NCBI RefSeq assembly: GCF_019063845.1
Contig: NZ_CP077683.1
Location: 4,652,001-4,716,000 of the forward strand
Direction of reading: 5' to 3'
DNA: 64,000 nt
DNA from: Geomonas subterranea
GTDB lineage: Bacteria; Desulfobacterota; Desulfuromonadia; Geobacterales; Geobacteraceae
Both the position numbers and the translations under genes were made by a program. Under the pieces are notes generated by a model. That model made no database searches. It had not been told where the DNA came from and was given only the letters and a program-made list of their open reading frames with translations. Shown in pieces: positions 18,526 to 26,613 of this stretch; position 1 is the stretch's first letter; the number at the start of each line of letters is the position of its first letter.

Positions 18526-18553
18526 GCAGGGGCGAACCATCGTTCGCCCCTGC
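18526..18553. repeat. REP palindrome (distant copy)
   Basis: GCAGGGGCGAAC/GTTCGCCCCTGC, a perfect 12-bp arm on each side of a four-base centre. It has a different core from the RAYT-flanking copies (AACCATCGTT). Confidence 0.75.
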
Positions 18554-18672
18554 CCCCTCGCCCGCATCACTCCCCCGGCTCCGGTGCCTGTCATGTTTGA
18601 AACATCTAACATTAGGTAATCCCTAAGCTTTTTCCCTTGAAAAAAAATATCGCCAGGGGCTAATCTGTGGAC

Positions 18673-19425
18673 ATGAAAATTTCAGCCTTATTGTCCTTTT
18701 TCGCAGTTCTCGTCGTTTCCGCCCTTCCGGCCCGCGCCATGAGCCCCAACGAGAAGCTGGTCTACGAGGTGAGCTGGACCGGGATCAAGGCCGGGACCAC
18801 GACCCAGGAGCTCAGCACCAAGGGGAACGAACTCCACATCGTCACCACTACCCGCTCCACGCCATGGCTGGACACTTTCTTCCGGGTGGAAGACCGTGCC
18901 GAGTCCGTGGTCGTTCGCGGCAGCGGCGACCGCTTCGGTTTCCCCAGGTACTTCCGCAACAAGATCAGCGAGGGGAGTCACCGGCGCCTCAAGGAGGCCA
19001 GGTTCGACCAGCAGAAGCTGAAGGTCGAGTCGAAGGATCTCCTGCACAAGACCCAGCGCGTCGACGACATCAGCGCGACCACCTACGATCCTCTTTCTGT
19101 TGTCTACTACGTCCGGACCCTGGACCTCGTGCCGGGACGTTCGCTGTTCGTGGACATCTACGATTGCAAGAAGCTGTGGAACACCGAGGTGAAGGTGCTC
19201 AAGCGGGAGGAGGTCGAGACGCCAGTGGGGCGGTTCAAGACCATCGTGGTGCAGCCGATGATGAAAGCCGACGGTTTCTTCGCCCGCACCGGTGACGTCA
19301 AAGTCTGGCTGACGGACGACGCGCTCAGGATCCCGGTCATGGTTTCGACCAAGGTGAAGATCGGCAAGATCAAGGCGGTCCTCGTCGGCGGGAGCTACTG
19401 GCCCCAGACGGCGCAAAAAGAATAA
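18673..19425 (+). CDS. Exported DUF3108 domain protein
   Basis: 250 aa; ATG 18673 chosen (GTG 18667 is also possible, with AGGGG 7 bases before it). A signal peptide (ALLSFFAVLVVSALPARA) is followed by a beta-rich domain: EKLVYEVSWTGIKAGT (near 28), DPLSVVYYVRTLDL (near 140), and DVKVWLTDDALRIPVM (near 212). This is the DUF3108 pattern, periplasmic or outer-membrane-associated, function unknown. It stands alone between the hopanoid genes and asnS, with a strong hairpin after it. Confidence 0.88.
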   Translation: MKISALLSFFAVLVVSALPARAMSPNEKLVYEVSWTGIKAGTTTQELSTKGNELHIVTTTRSTPWLDTFFRVEDRAESVVVRGSGDRFGFPRYFRNKISEGSHRRLKEARFDQQKLKVESKDLLHKTQRVDDISATTYDPLSVVYYVRTLDLVPGRSLFVDIYDCKKLWNTEVKVLKREEVETPVGRFKTIVVQPMMKADGFFARTGDVKVWLTDDALRIPVMVSTKVKIGKIKAVLVGGSYWPQTAQKE

Positions 19426-19448
19426 GACCAGGATAAGGATTAAGAACG

Positions 19449-19483
19449 AAGAGAGGCAAGGCGCCACGGGCCTTGCCTCTCTT
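19449..19483 (+). terminator. Hairpin after the DUF3108 gene
   Basis: A 13-bp perfect stem (AAGAGAGGCAAGG at 19449-19461, complement at 19471-19483) with a 9-base loop and a short T-rich tail. It may serve both converging transcripts. Confidence 0.75.
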
Positions 19484-19554
19484 CATATCTGCTTTCAGAG
19501 CTTCCTTCTTGCCAGAGATGCTGGATAACCGGATGTCCGGTGATCTTCCGCTCG

Positions 19555-19628
19555 TTCCCTCTCCCTCCGGAGAGGGTCCCCGAAGGGGGGGAGGGGATTT
19601 ACCCTGCCCTCTCCCGGGGGAGAGGGGT
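19555..19628. repeat. GC-rich intergenic palindromes, CCCTCTCCC family (copy 3)
   Basis: CCCTCTCCCTCCGGAGAGGG at the left and CCCTCTCCCGGGGGAGAGGGG at the right, either side of a GAAGGGGGGGAGGGG stretch, in the gap between the convergent DUF3108 gene and asnS. Confidence 0.65.
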
Positions 19629-19654
19629 AGGGAGCGCGTGCCTGGTCACGAATT

Positions 19655-21040
19655 TCAGAATTCCGCGTGCCTCGGCGTCCTGGGGAAGGGGATGACGTCC
19701 CTGATGTTCTCCATCCCGGTGAGGTACATGATCAGCCTCTCGAAGCCGAGCCCGAAACCGGCGTGCGGCGTCGAGCCCCAGCGCCTGGTGTCGAGGTACC
19801 AGGAGAGCGACTCCGGTGCGATCCCCGTTTCCAGCATGCGCTGTTCCAAAAGCTCCAGGCGCTCCTCGCGCTGACTCCCGCCGATGATCTCCCCCACCTT
19901 GGGGACCAGGAGATCCATGGCTGCGACGGTCTTGCCGTCGTCGTTCTGCCTCATGTAGAACGCCTTGATCTCTTTGGGATAGTTGAGGATGAAGACCGGG
20001 CCGCCCACTACCTGCTCGGTCAGATAGCGCTCGTGCTCGGATTGCAGGTCGAGCCCCCACTCAACGGGGAACTGGAACGATACCGGCGCCTTCTTGAGCC
20101 GTTCGATCGCCTCGCCGTACTCCATGCGTGCGAACGATGCCTGCGCCACTCCTTCGATCCTCTGGATCAGTCCCTTGTCGATCTGCGCATTGAAGAATTT
20201 CATGTCGTCGTCGCAGTGGTCCAGCGCGAAGCGGCACAACCTCTTGAAGAAGGCCTCCGCCAGGTCCGCGTCGTCGGCGAGGTCGGCAAAGGCCATCTCC
20301 GGTTCGATCATCCAGAACTCGGCCGCATGGCGGGCGGTGTTCGAGTTCTCGGCCCGGAAGGTCGGCCCGAAGGTATAGATGTCGGAGAAGGCCTGGGCGA
20401 AGAGCTCCCCCTCCAACTGCCCGCTCACGGTGAGCCCGGTGGCGGTGGCGAAGAAGTCCCTGGAGAAATCGACCGCGCCGTTCACCAGCGGAGGGTGGGC
20501 GAGGTCGAGCGTGGTTACCCGGAACAGCTCCCCGGCCCCCTCGCAGTCGTTGGAGGTGATGATCGGGGTGTGCACGTAGAGAAAGCCGCGCTCGGCGAAG
20601 AAGCGGTGCACCTCCTGGGCCAGCGCCGAGCGCACCCGGAACACCGCACCGAAGGTGTTGCTGCGCACCCTGAGATGCGCGATGGTGCGCAGGTACTCGA
20701 AGGTATGCCGCTTCTTCTGCATCGGGTATTCCTGATCCGCCCCGCCGACCACCTCGATCTGCTGCGCCTTCAGCTCCAGGGCCTGCCCGGCGGCCGGCGA
20801 CTCCTGCAACAGCCCGGTCACCGCAAGCGCGCTGCCGGTGCCGATAGCGGTCACTTCGGCAAAATTCGGGAGATCCGGCTCGACAACCACCTGGATTCCG
20901 GAGAGGCACGAGCCGTCGTTGAGGGCGATGAAGGTGACTTCCTTGCTGTTTCGTACCGTGCGCGCCCACCCCTTGACGAGGATGGTGCTGCCGGCTTTAC
21001 CTTCGTCCAGAGCCTGTTTCACCTTGGTCCTAGCAGTCAT
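19655..21040 (-). CDS. asnS: Asparagine-tRNA ligase
   Basis: 461 aa; ATG at 21040 chosen for GGAG 8 bases upstream; the longer frame would run through the promoter. N-terminal OB fold (VKGWARTVRNSKEVTFIALNDG, near 22) binds the anticodon; the class II core has FRAENSNTARHAAEFWMIE (motif 2, near 225) and GFGLGFERLIMYLTG (motif 3, near 430). A free-standing AsnRS implies direct Asn-tRNA charging. Convergent with the DUF3108 gene. Confidence 0.96.
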   Translation of the reverse strand: MTARTKVKQALDEGKAGSTILVKGWARTVRNSKEVTFIALNDGSCLSGIQVVVEPDLPNFAEVTAIGTGSALAVTGLLQESPAAGQALELKAQQIEVVGGADQEYPMQKKRHTFEYLRTIAHLRVRSNTFGAVFRVRSALAQEVHRFFAERGFLYVHTPIITSNDCEGAGELFRVTTLDLAHPPLVNGAVDFSRDFFATATGLTVSGQLEGELFAQAFSDIYTFGPTFRAENSNTARHAAEFWMIEPEMAFADLADDADLAEAFFKRLCRFALDHCDDDMKFFNAQIDKGLIQRIEGVAQASFARMEYGEAIERLKKAPVSFQFPVEWGLDLQSEHERYLTEQVVGGPVFILNYPKEIKAFYMRQNDDGKTVAAMDLLVPKVGEIIGGSQREERLELLEQRMLETGIAPESLSWYLDTRRWGSTPHAGFGLGFERLIMYLTGMENIRDVIPFPRTPRHAEF

Positions 21041-21074
21041 GTGAACAACTCCACTGGTGGATTTTAATGCATCA

Positions 21075-21103
21075 CTTATAGCATAGAGGGGTGGGCTCGG
21101 CAA
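21075..21103 (-). promoter_or_regulatory. Candidate asnS promoter
   Basis: On the minus strand: TTGCCG (21103-21098), 17-base spacer, TATAAG (21080-21075). It lies back to back with the promoter of the PDZ gene at 21112. Confidence 0.45.
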
Positions 21104-21111
21104 AAGCATAG

Positions 21112-21139
21112 TTGACAGCCGGGGGGGCTCTCGTATAAC
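21112..21139 (+). promoter_or_regulatory. Promoter of the PDZ-protein gene
   Basis: TTGACA at 21112-21117, 16-base spacer, TATAAC at 21134-21139. The predicted transcription start (about 21146) is only a few bases before ATG 21150. Confidence 0.6.
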
Positions 21140-21149
21140 TTCACTGGCC

Positions 21150-21530
21150 ATGTTCAGGATCATTCATGCCATACTGCTCTTCGCCCTGTTGCTGCTGCCG
21201 GCCTACAGTCATGCTGCCGCCGCTTTCGGCGGGGTGGGGATCGACGGCGTGCCACGGGCCGACGGCACCATCGTGGTGCGGCAGCTGGTCGCAGGGGGGC
21301 CGGCGCATCTGGCCGGAATAAAGGCAGGCGACATCATCACCCAGGTGGACAGCACGCCGACCGCCGGGAGTGACTTCAAATTTATCGTCGAGCGGCGGTT
21401 GCGCGGGCGTGCCGGGGCCCCGGTGCTGATCCTGGTGCGGCGTCCGGGAAATCCCAAGACGTTGAGCTTCAAGATGGTCCGGCGGCAGCTCAAAGTAACC
21501 GGCAGTAAAAACGAACAAAAGGGGGAGTAA
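21150..21530 (+). CDS. Small exported PDZ-domain protein
   Basis: 126 aa. Signal peptide (AILLFALLLLPAYSHAAAA), then a single PDZ domain: VVRQLVAGGPAHLAGIKAGDIITQVDSTP (near 41-69, with the carboxylate-binding and GIKAGD turns) and GRAGAPVLILVRRPG. There is no protease domain, so it is a free periplasmic peptide-binding module. A thioredoxin-fold gene starts 2 bases after its stop, so the two are co-translated. No ribosome-binding site is visible; see the promoter at 21112. Confidence 0.85.
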   Translation: MFRIIHAILLFALLLLPAYSHAAAAFGGVGIDGVPRADGTIVVRQLVAGGPAHLAGIKAGDIITQVDSTPTAGSDFKFIVERRLRGRAGAPVLILVRRPGNPKTLSFKMVRRQLKVTGSKNEQKGE

Positions 21531-21531
21531 C

Positions 21532-21897
21532 ATGCGCATCCTGCTTACCGCAATCCTGGCTTTATCCCTTTTAGCTCCAATCGCTGGACGGGCCGAACAG
21601 CTCCCGCAGAGCCCGCTCGGAAGCCACAGCGTCCAGACCAAATATCCGAAGATCGTTCTTTTCTCCACGTCCTGGTGTCCGCATTGCCGGGCTGCCAAGG
21701 AGTACTTCACCAGGAACAACATCCCCTTCATCAACAGGGATGTCGAGTTGGACAGTGCCGCCATGGAACTGGTCACCGGAAAGTACAAAAGCCAAGGTGT
21801 TCCCGTCATCGTGATAGGGGAGGACGCCAAAGTACTGAAGGGATTCGACCAGGCGCGTTTCGAAAAGGCGCTGGACGAGGTACGCAAGAAGAAATAA
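21532..21897 (+). CDS. Exported glutaredoxin/thioredoxin-fold protein (CPHC active site)
   Basis: 121 aa. Signal peptide (AILALSLLAPIAGRA), then a glutaredoxin-like domain: FSTSWCPHCRAAKEYF (CxxC near residue 48), GVPVIVIGED with the cis-Pro near 89, and the C-terminal helix FEKALDEV. The active-site pair Pro-His is the DsbA type, so a periplasmic oxidase or isomerase role is plausible, but the size and ending are Grx-like. Paired with the PDZ gene 2 bases upstream; the terminator at 21927 ends the unit. Confidence 0.85.
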   Translation: MRILLTAILALSLLAPIAGRAEQLPQSPLGSHSVQTKYPKIVLFSTSWCPHCRAAKEYFTRNNIPFINRDVELDSAAMELVTGKYKSQGVPVIVIGEDAKVLKGFDQARFEKALDEVRKKK

Positions 21898-21926
21898 CGA
21901 ATGCGACGAGTTGTAGCAGGAATGAG

Positions 21927-21961
21927 AAGGGGGAGCACTGCCGTGCTTCCCCTTTATTTTT
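21927..21961 (+). terminator. Rho-independent terminator
   Basis: AAGGGGGAGCAC pairs with GTGCTTCCCCTT around a TGCC loop, then TATTTTTG. It ends the PDZ/thioredoxin unit. Confidence 0.85.
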
Positions 21962-22128
21962 GTTGGTGCATTGACCGGGTGCAATGCCAGGTGTGGACCT
22001 CTCCTACGGTTTAACACCGATTTCTGAGCCCCATTACGGGTTTTTTCAGACCATTTCTGCAAAAAAACAGACTTGTTTTTGTGGTGTGGTCGAAATCGCT
22101 AATATAATTGGCCAGTTGGACCGACGAA

Positions 22129-22317
22129 AAACGAGTTTGATTTTGAGTTAAACGCGATCTGTTTTGTGAAAAACGAGTCTTGTTTTGGGCTGAACGAGTT
22201 TGGTTTTGAGAAGAACGAGTTTGGTTTTCAGCTGAACGAGTTTAGTTTTGGGCTGAATGAGTTTAGTTTTGGGTAGAACGAGTCTGGGCTTGGGAAGAAC
22301 GGGTTTTCCAAAGGACG
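22129..22317. repeat. 21-bp tandem repeat array (about 9 units)
   Basis: Exact 21-bp period with consensus GAACGAGTTTGGTTTTGGGCT. Units start at 22129, 22150, 22171, 22192, 22213, 22234, 22255 and 22276, with a degenerate ninth from 22297. The central four are the most alike. It lies in a 600-base gap without a convincing gene (21898-22497); the rest of the gap holds the terminator at 21927 and unremarkable sequence. The reverse strand reads as a Pro-Lys-Thr-Lys-Leu-Val heptapeptide repeat, which I do not take as a protein. It has no spacers, so it is not CRISPR. Confidence 0.85.
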
Positions 22318-22497
22318 AGTTGTTTCCTGAAGAGGTGGGGCTATTCGCTGAGCGCTGGATGGCCCCTTGGGGCACGTGATCCTGTGACGGGAAACAAGAG
22401 GGGATCTCGTCGGAGATAGTGCTAGCGCAGCAATTTCCTGATTGAAACTGCACTATCGCAAGCCATTTTTGTCGCGAGCAAAGGACGCTTCGCGATT

Positions 22498-23475
22498 TCA
22501 GATCTCTGTCGGTGCATCCTCCGCCAGCAGGAAGAAGAGGGTCTGCACCAACTTGGGATCGAGGTTCGAGCCGCTCATCCCCTTCATGGTCCACATGACC
22601 TCTTCGCGGTTGAACCCCTTGCGGTAGGGGCGGTCCATGGTGAGTGCGTCACAGATGTCCGCGGTCGCGACGATCTGCGCCTCAATGGGGATCTTGCTTC
22701 CTGCCAGCCCGTGAGGATACCCCTTGCCGTCGAATCTCTCGTGGTGGTAGAGCACTATGTTCTGGACCGTCTTGGAGAGGTTCGCCTTTCTGACCACTTC
22801 GCACCCCCACTCCGGGTGCTTCATGACGATCTTGAACTCCTCCGGTGTCAGTGCGCGTTCCGCGTTGAGGATCGCCTCGGGAACGCCGATCTTGCCGCAG
22901 TCGTGCAGCCAGCTCCCGTACCTGATCTCCTGCTGGACATCCTCGGGGATCCCGAGCTTCGCCGCCACCCTCAGTGCCAGTGTGGCGACGCGGTCGCAAT
23001 GCCCCTTGGTGCAGGCGTCCTTGAGCTCGATGGTCTGTGCCAGCGAGTGCAGGATGAACTCGTCCTCCCGCTTGATCGCCTGCAGCACGCGGTAGCGGCG
23101 GAGGCCGTCCTTCACGGCGCGGAGCATCTCCGCTTTCTTCCATGGCTTCAGGACGAAACGGAATACCTCGCCGCTGTTGATGGCAGCCAGGGTCGTGGAA
23201 AGGTCGGCACTGCCGGTCATCATGATCTTCACCGTGTGGGGCGAGACCTCCTTGATACGGGAGAGGAGCTCGATGCCGCGCATTCCGGGCATTTCGTTGT
23301 CGGAAACGACCACGGCGACCGACTGGTGCTCAACGATCTCCAGCGCCTCCATGGCCGAAGAAGCGGTGAGAATATGGAGCCCCCTGTTCTCGAAGAGCTC
23401 GCTGGTGTAGGCCAGGTAGCTTTTCTCGTCGTCCACGAAGAGGACCGTTTCACGTTGTGCTTCGTTGTTTTCCAT
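22498..23475 (-). CDS. Response regulator with HD-GYP c-di-GMP phosphodiesterase domain
   Basis: 325 aa. Receiver domain (residues 10-125): FVDDEKSYL acidic pair, phospho-acceptor Asp in VVVSDNEMPG near 60, Lys in VLKPWKK near 109. HD-GYP domain (about 145-320): HDCGKIGVPEAIL (HDxGK, near 190), HHERFDGKGYPHGLAG (near 243) with the GYP motif intact. It would hydrolyse c-di-GMP when its receiver is phosphorylated; no kinase is adjacent. The array at 22129 lies just past its 3' end. Confidence 0.93.
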   Translation of the reverse strand: MENNEAQRETVLFVDDEKSYLAYTSELFENRGLHILTASSAMEALEIVEHQSVAVVVSDNEMPGMRGIELLSRIKEVSPHTVKIMMTGSADLSTTLAAINSGEVFRFVLKPWKKAEMLRAVKDGLRRYRVLQAIKREDEFILHSLAQTIELKDACTKGHCDRVATLALRVAAKLGIPEDVQQEIRYGSWLHDCGKIGVPEAILNAERALTPEEFKIVMKHPEWGCEVVRKANLSKTVQNIVLYHHERFDGKGYPHGLAGSKIPIEAQIVATADICDALTMDRPYRKGFNREEVMWTMKGMSGSNLDPKLVQTLFFLLAEDAPTEI

Positions 23476-23727
23476 GTGCCGTCTCCCGGCTACTCATTAA
23501 GTAGCCACCGTATTCTTATCGGCACAACTGCCGCGAAGAAAAGGGGAAAAACGCGCTTTCCTAAAAAGGTAGTGGTTTTGCGGTGCTACACCGCGTCCCT
23601 GCTTGACATGGAGACCATAAGCGATACCATCCAACGGTGGAATCTGTAATTAAAACCGAGGTGGCTGCGCTCTATTAGAGGGTACGCCCCAGCTCCGGGT
23701 GGGACCGAAGCGAAGGAGGAAACGATC

Positions 23728-23910
23728 ATGCTGGCATCCAAGACTTGGTACACACCCGCCGAGGCCTGCGAAAAATTCGGTGTCGAGATGGAGCGTTTGC
23801 AGGTATGGATCGACGAGGGGGTGATCCGCACCGAGGAGAATAACGGTCAGGTGGTGCGGATAAACGGCGACGATCTGGAACTCAAGATCGAGGAGTTGAC
23901 CGGGATATGA
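23728..23910 (+). CDS. MerR/excisionase-like helix-turn-helix mini-protein
   Basis: 60 aa with a strong AAGGAGG 8 bases before ATG 23728. [25 protein letters not shown] (residues 7-31) matches the winged-helix start of MerR/AlpA-type proteins, followed by [15 protein letters not shown]. It has only the DNA-binding part. No phage genes lie nearby, so it is probably a small regulator. CheX follows 165 bases later. Confidence 0.7.
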   Translation: MLASKTWYTPAEACEKFGVEMERLQVWIDEGVIRTEENNGQVVRINGDDLELKIEELTGI

Positions 23911-24075
23911 ACCCCAATTGATACTGACGATTGACAATGTGGTGCGCCCACGGGACAAGTGACTAAAGCTTCCGCCGCAAGTGACGATACTGTAACTGAC
24001 GTAGCCTTCGTGCTGGCGCGCTTTTCATTGTCAACTGTCAGCTGTCAATCATCCACCGATGTAAAGGGGGTTGCC

Positions 24076-24579
24076 TTGAGCAACAGCATAACGTTCGAAG
24101 AGATCATGTTCACCATCATGTCCGCCACCCAGGACACCTTCAAGAGCTACATGAATACCGACATCTATGCGGGGAAGGTGGAGAAGAAGATCAACCCGCT
24201 GCACAGCGACGTGGTGGGGATTGTGGGCGTCGCCGGAGACCGGGTCGGTTACATCATCTTCGCCACCGAGAAGGGGCCGGCCGAGCAGATCGCCAAGGAC
24301 CTCCTGATGCTTGACGAGGCGGATGACGAGGCCATCAGCGACGCGGTCGGTGAGGTGGCCAACAACATCGCCGGGGTCTTCAAGACCAAGTACCATGAGC
24401 AGTACGGCAGCGTGGCCCTGGGACTCCCCCTGGTCCTCTCCGGGCGTCTGAGGCCGATGACCGATCCTCCCGAGCAGTCCACCATGGACGGGAGCATGAG
24501 CGTGCAATGCAAAGGGGTTACCATCCCCTTCACGACCATGGACGGGAGGCTCCACTTCCGGGTCATGGTCTATATGTAA
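24076..24579 (+). CDS. cheX: CheX-like chemotaxis phosphatase
   Basis: 167 aa from TTG 24076, chosen for AAAGGGGG at 24063-24070; the in-frame extension before it reads through a repeat-like ATTGACAG sequence and lacks an initiation site. Core block DAVGEVANNIAGVFKTKY (near residue 91-108) carries the E-x2-N catalytic pair of CheC/CheX/FliY phosphatases, with the later GLPLVLSG. It would dephosphorylate CheY-P or another receiver, possibly the one at 22498. No che operon is next to it. Confidence 0.82.
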   Translation: MSNSITFEEIMFTIMSATQDTFKSYMNTDIYAGKVEKKINPLHSDVVGIVGVAGDRVGYIIFATEKGPAEQIAKDLLMLDEADDEAISDAVGEVANNIAGVFKTKYHEQYGSVALGLPLVLSGRLRPMTDPPEQSTMDGSMSVQCKGVTIPFTTMDGRLHFRVMVYM

Positions 24580-24587
24580 GGGCAGGG

Positions 24588-24612
24588 GCTGGGGACTGGG
24601 GACTGGGGACTG
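24588..24612. repeat. GGGGACT microrepeat
   Basis: CTGGGGACT repeats three times with a 7-base unit directly after cheX. Confidence 0.6.
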
Positions 24613-24660
24613 GAAAGATCTCCCACCCGATCTGGCCGACACCATGTGACACACTAAAGC

Positions 24661-24697
24661 AAAAGCCCCCGCTGCCATGACGGCAACGGGGGCTTTT
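24661..24697. terminator. Bidirectional terminator between cheX and fumarase
   Basis: AAAAGCCCCCG pairs with CGGGGGCTTTT, with an inner GCC/GGC stem; A- and T-runs on both sides let it serve both convergent genes. Confidence 0.88.
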
Positions 24698-24713
24698 TTG
24701 ATGCACCGCTGAT

Positions 24714-24741
24714 CCTGTAGGGGCGAATAATCATTCGCCCC
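24714..24741. repeat. REP palindrome (distant copy)
   Basis: CCTGTAGGGGCGAATAATCA then TTCGCCCC, same sequence and flank as the copies around the RAYT gene. Confidence 0.8.
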
Positions 24742-24756
24742 CTCTCACATCTGCAA

Positions 24757-26382
24757 CTAAATCCCCAACTGTTTGAAGAAGTCGTTCCCCTTGTCATCCA
24801 CCAGGATGAATGCCGGGAAGTCCTCGACTTCGATCTTCCAGACTGCCTCCATCCCCAGTTCGGGGAAGTCGATGCACTCGACCTTCTTGATGTTCTCCTC
24901 GGCCAGGATAGCGGCCGGGCCGCCGATGGAACCGAGGTAGAAGCCGCCGTGCTTCTTGCAGGCGTCGGTTACCTGCTGCGAGCGGTTACCCTTGGCGATC
25001 ATGACCATGGAGCCGCCGTTGGCCTGGAGCAGGTCAACGTAGGAGTCCATGCGTCCGGCGGTGGTGGGGCCGAAGGAGCCGGACGGCTTTCCTGCCGGGG
25101 TCTTGGCCGGGCCCGCGTAGTAGATCGGATGGTTCTTCAGGTACTCGGGAAGCGGCTTGCCGGAGTCGAGGATCTCCTTGAACTTGGCGTGCGCGATGTC
25201 GCGGCCGACCACGATGGTGCCGGAGAGGAGCAGCGGGGTCGAGACCGGGTGCTTGGCCAGCTCGGCCAGGATGTCCTTCATGGGCTGGTTCAGGTTGATC
25301 CTGACACCGTGCTCGTGCTTGCCGCGGAAACGCTCGGGGATGAGGCGACCCGGGTTGTCGTCCATTTGCTCGACCCAGATCCCTTCCTTGTTGATCTTGG
25401 CCTTGATGTTGCGGTCCGCAGAGCAGGAAACGCCCATGCCGACCGGGCAGGAAGCGCCGTGGCGCGGCAGGCGGATGATCCGCACGTCGTGGGCGAAGTA
25501 CTTGCCGCCGAACTGGGCGCCGATGCCGGACTCCTGGGCCGCCTTCAAGAGCTCAGCTTCGAGCGCGAGGTCCCGGAAGGCCTGGCCGTGCTCATTGCCG
25601 CTGGTCGGGAGCGCGTCGAGGTACTTCGCGCTGGCGAGCTTGACGGTTTTGAGGCAGGCCTCGGCGCTGGTGCCTCCGATGGCGAAGGCCAGGTGGTACG
25701 GCGGACAGGCGGCGGTACCCAGGGTCTTCATCTTGGCCACCAGGAACTTGACCAGGCTGTCCGGGTTGAGGAGCGCCTTGGTCTCCTGGTACAGGTAGGT
25801 CTTGTTGGCGGAACCGCCACCCTTGGCCATGAACAGGAACTTGTACTCGGCACCCTTGGTGGCGTACAGGTCGATCTGGGCCGGGAGGTTGGTCCCGGTG
25901 TTGGTCTCCTTGTACATGTCCAGGGCGACGGTCTGCGAGTAGCGCAGGTTCTCCTCGGTGTAGGTCCGGTAGACCCCCTTGGAGAGATACTCCTCGTCGT
26001 TTGCGCCGGTCCAGACCTGCTGCCCCTTCTTGCCCATGACGATGGCGGTGCCGGTGTCCTGGCAGATGGGGAGCTCGAAGTTCGCGGCAACCTCTGCGTT
26101 TCTCAAGAAGGCGAGGGCAACACCCTTGTCGTTCTGGGAGGCTTCCGGATCGGTCAGGATCTTGGCAACCATCTCGTTGTGCTCCGGGCGGAGCAGGAAG
26201 GAGAGGTCCTTCATGGCGGTGTTGGCCACCACGGTGAGGGCCTCCGGGGCTACCTTGAGCACCTCCTGTCCTTCGAAGTTGGCGACCGAAACGTACTGCT
26301 GGGAGTCCGGGATGAGGCGGTACTTGGTGGTGTCCGGCCCGAGCGGGAAAGCTTCCTGGTACTTGAACTCTGGAGTTGCCAT
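24757..26382 (-). CDS. Fumarate hydratase, class I (iron-sulfur)
   Basis: 541 aa, the normal length for the long single-chain class I enzyme; ATG at 26382 preceded by AAAGGAG. Candidate [4Fe-4S] cysteines are in [14 protein letters not shown] (near 110), [14 protein letters not shown] (near 230) and [11 protein letters not shown] (near 325). C-terminal fumarase block: [23 protein letters not shown] starts near 445. It interconverts fumarate and malate in the TCA cycle; it is oxygen-sensitive, fitting an anaerobe. Single gene, with its own promoter at 26473 and the shared terminator at 24661. Confidence 0.95.
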   Translation of the reverse strand: MATPEFKYQEAFPLGPDTTKYRLIPDSQQYVSVANFEGQEVLKVAPEALTVVANTAMKDLSFLLRPEHNEMVAKILTDPEASQNDKGVALAFLRNAEVAANFELPICQDTGTAIVMGKKGQQVWTGANDEEYLSKGVYRTYTEENLRYSQTVALDMYKETNTGTNLPAQIDLYATKGAEYKFLFMAKGGGSANKTYLYQETKALLNPDSLVKFLVAKMKTLGTAACPPYHLAFAIGGTSAEACLKTVKLASAKYLDALPTSGNEHGQAFRDLALEAELLKAAQESGIGAQFGGKYFAHDVRIIRLPRHGASCPVGMGVSCSADRNIKAKINKEGIWVEQMDDNPGRLIPERFRGKHEHGVRINLNQPMKDILAELAKHPVSTPLLLSGTIVVGRDIAHAKFKEILDSGKPLPEYLKNHPIYYAGPAKTPAGKPSGSFGPTTAGRMDSYVDLLQANGGSMVMIAKGNRSQQVTDACKKHGGFYLGSIGGPAAILAEENIKKVECIDFPELGMEAVWKIEVEDFPAFILVDDKGNDFFKQLGI

Positions 26383-26472
26383 CGGTTCTGTTCTCCTTTG
26401 CGTGGGATTGATGGTGACTGGTATCCGTAACCGTGCGGACGGCACGGTAAAAAATGTATACACGATTGGCGG

Positions 26473-26501
26473 AATATATTGCAAAAGGCCAATTTTGTCG
26501 A
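26473..26501 (-). promoter_or_regulatory. Candidate fumarase promoter
   Basis: Minus strand: TCGACA (26501-26496), 17-base spacer, TATATT (26478-26473); about 85-base leader. Confidence 0.5.
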
Positions 26502-26580
26502 GAGCTAAGTTTGGGTGGGGAGTGCCTGCAAAGGATTTGGGGAGGGGGGAGTGCGGCGCGGGTGGTGCCGGATGGGGGGC

Positions 26581-26606
26581 GGGCCCCGCCTGAGGTGGCG
26601 GGGCCC
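26581..26606 (-). terminator. Hairpin after the lipase gene
   Basis: GGGCCCCGCC pairs with GGCGGGGCCC (10 bp) around TGAGGT, 7 bases past the lipase stop. No T-tract. Confidence 0.6.
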
Positions 26607-26613
26607 GGCTGGA

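Noticed and set aside
22129-22317. CRISPR array
   Set aside because: Repeat units abut directly with no unique spacers, and no cas genes are present.
22148-22594. Minus-strand open frame with a heptapeptide repeat (LVxPKTK)
   Set aside because: It is the translation of the 21-bp DNA array; no ribosome-binding site, overlaps the HD-GYP gene end in another frame.
24949-26430. Long plus-strand open frame over fumarase
   Set aside because: Antisense shadow; fumarase is clear on the other strand.
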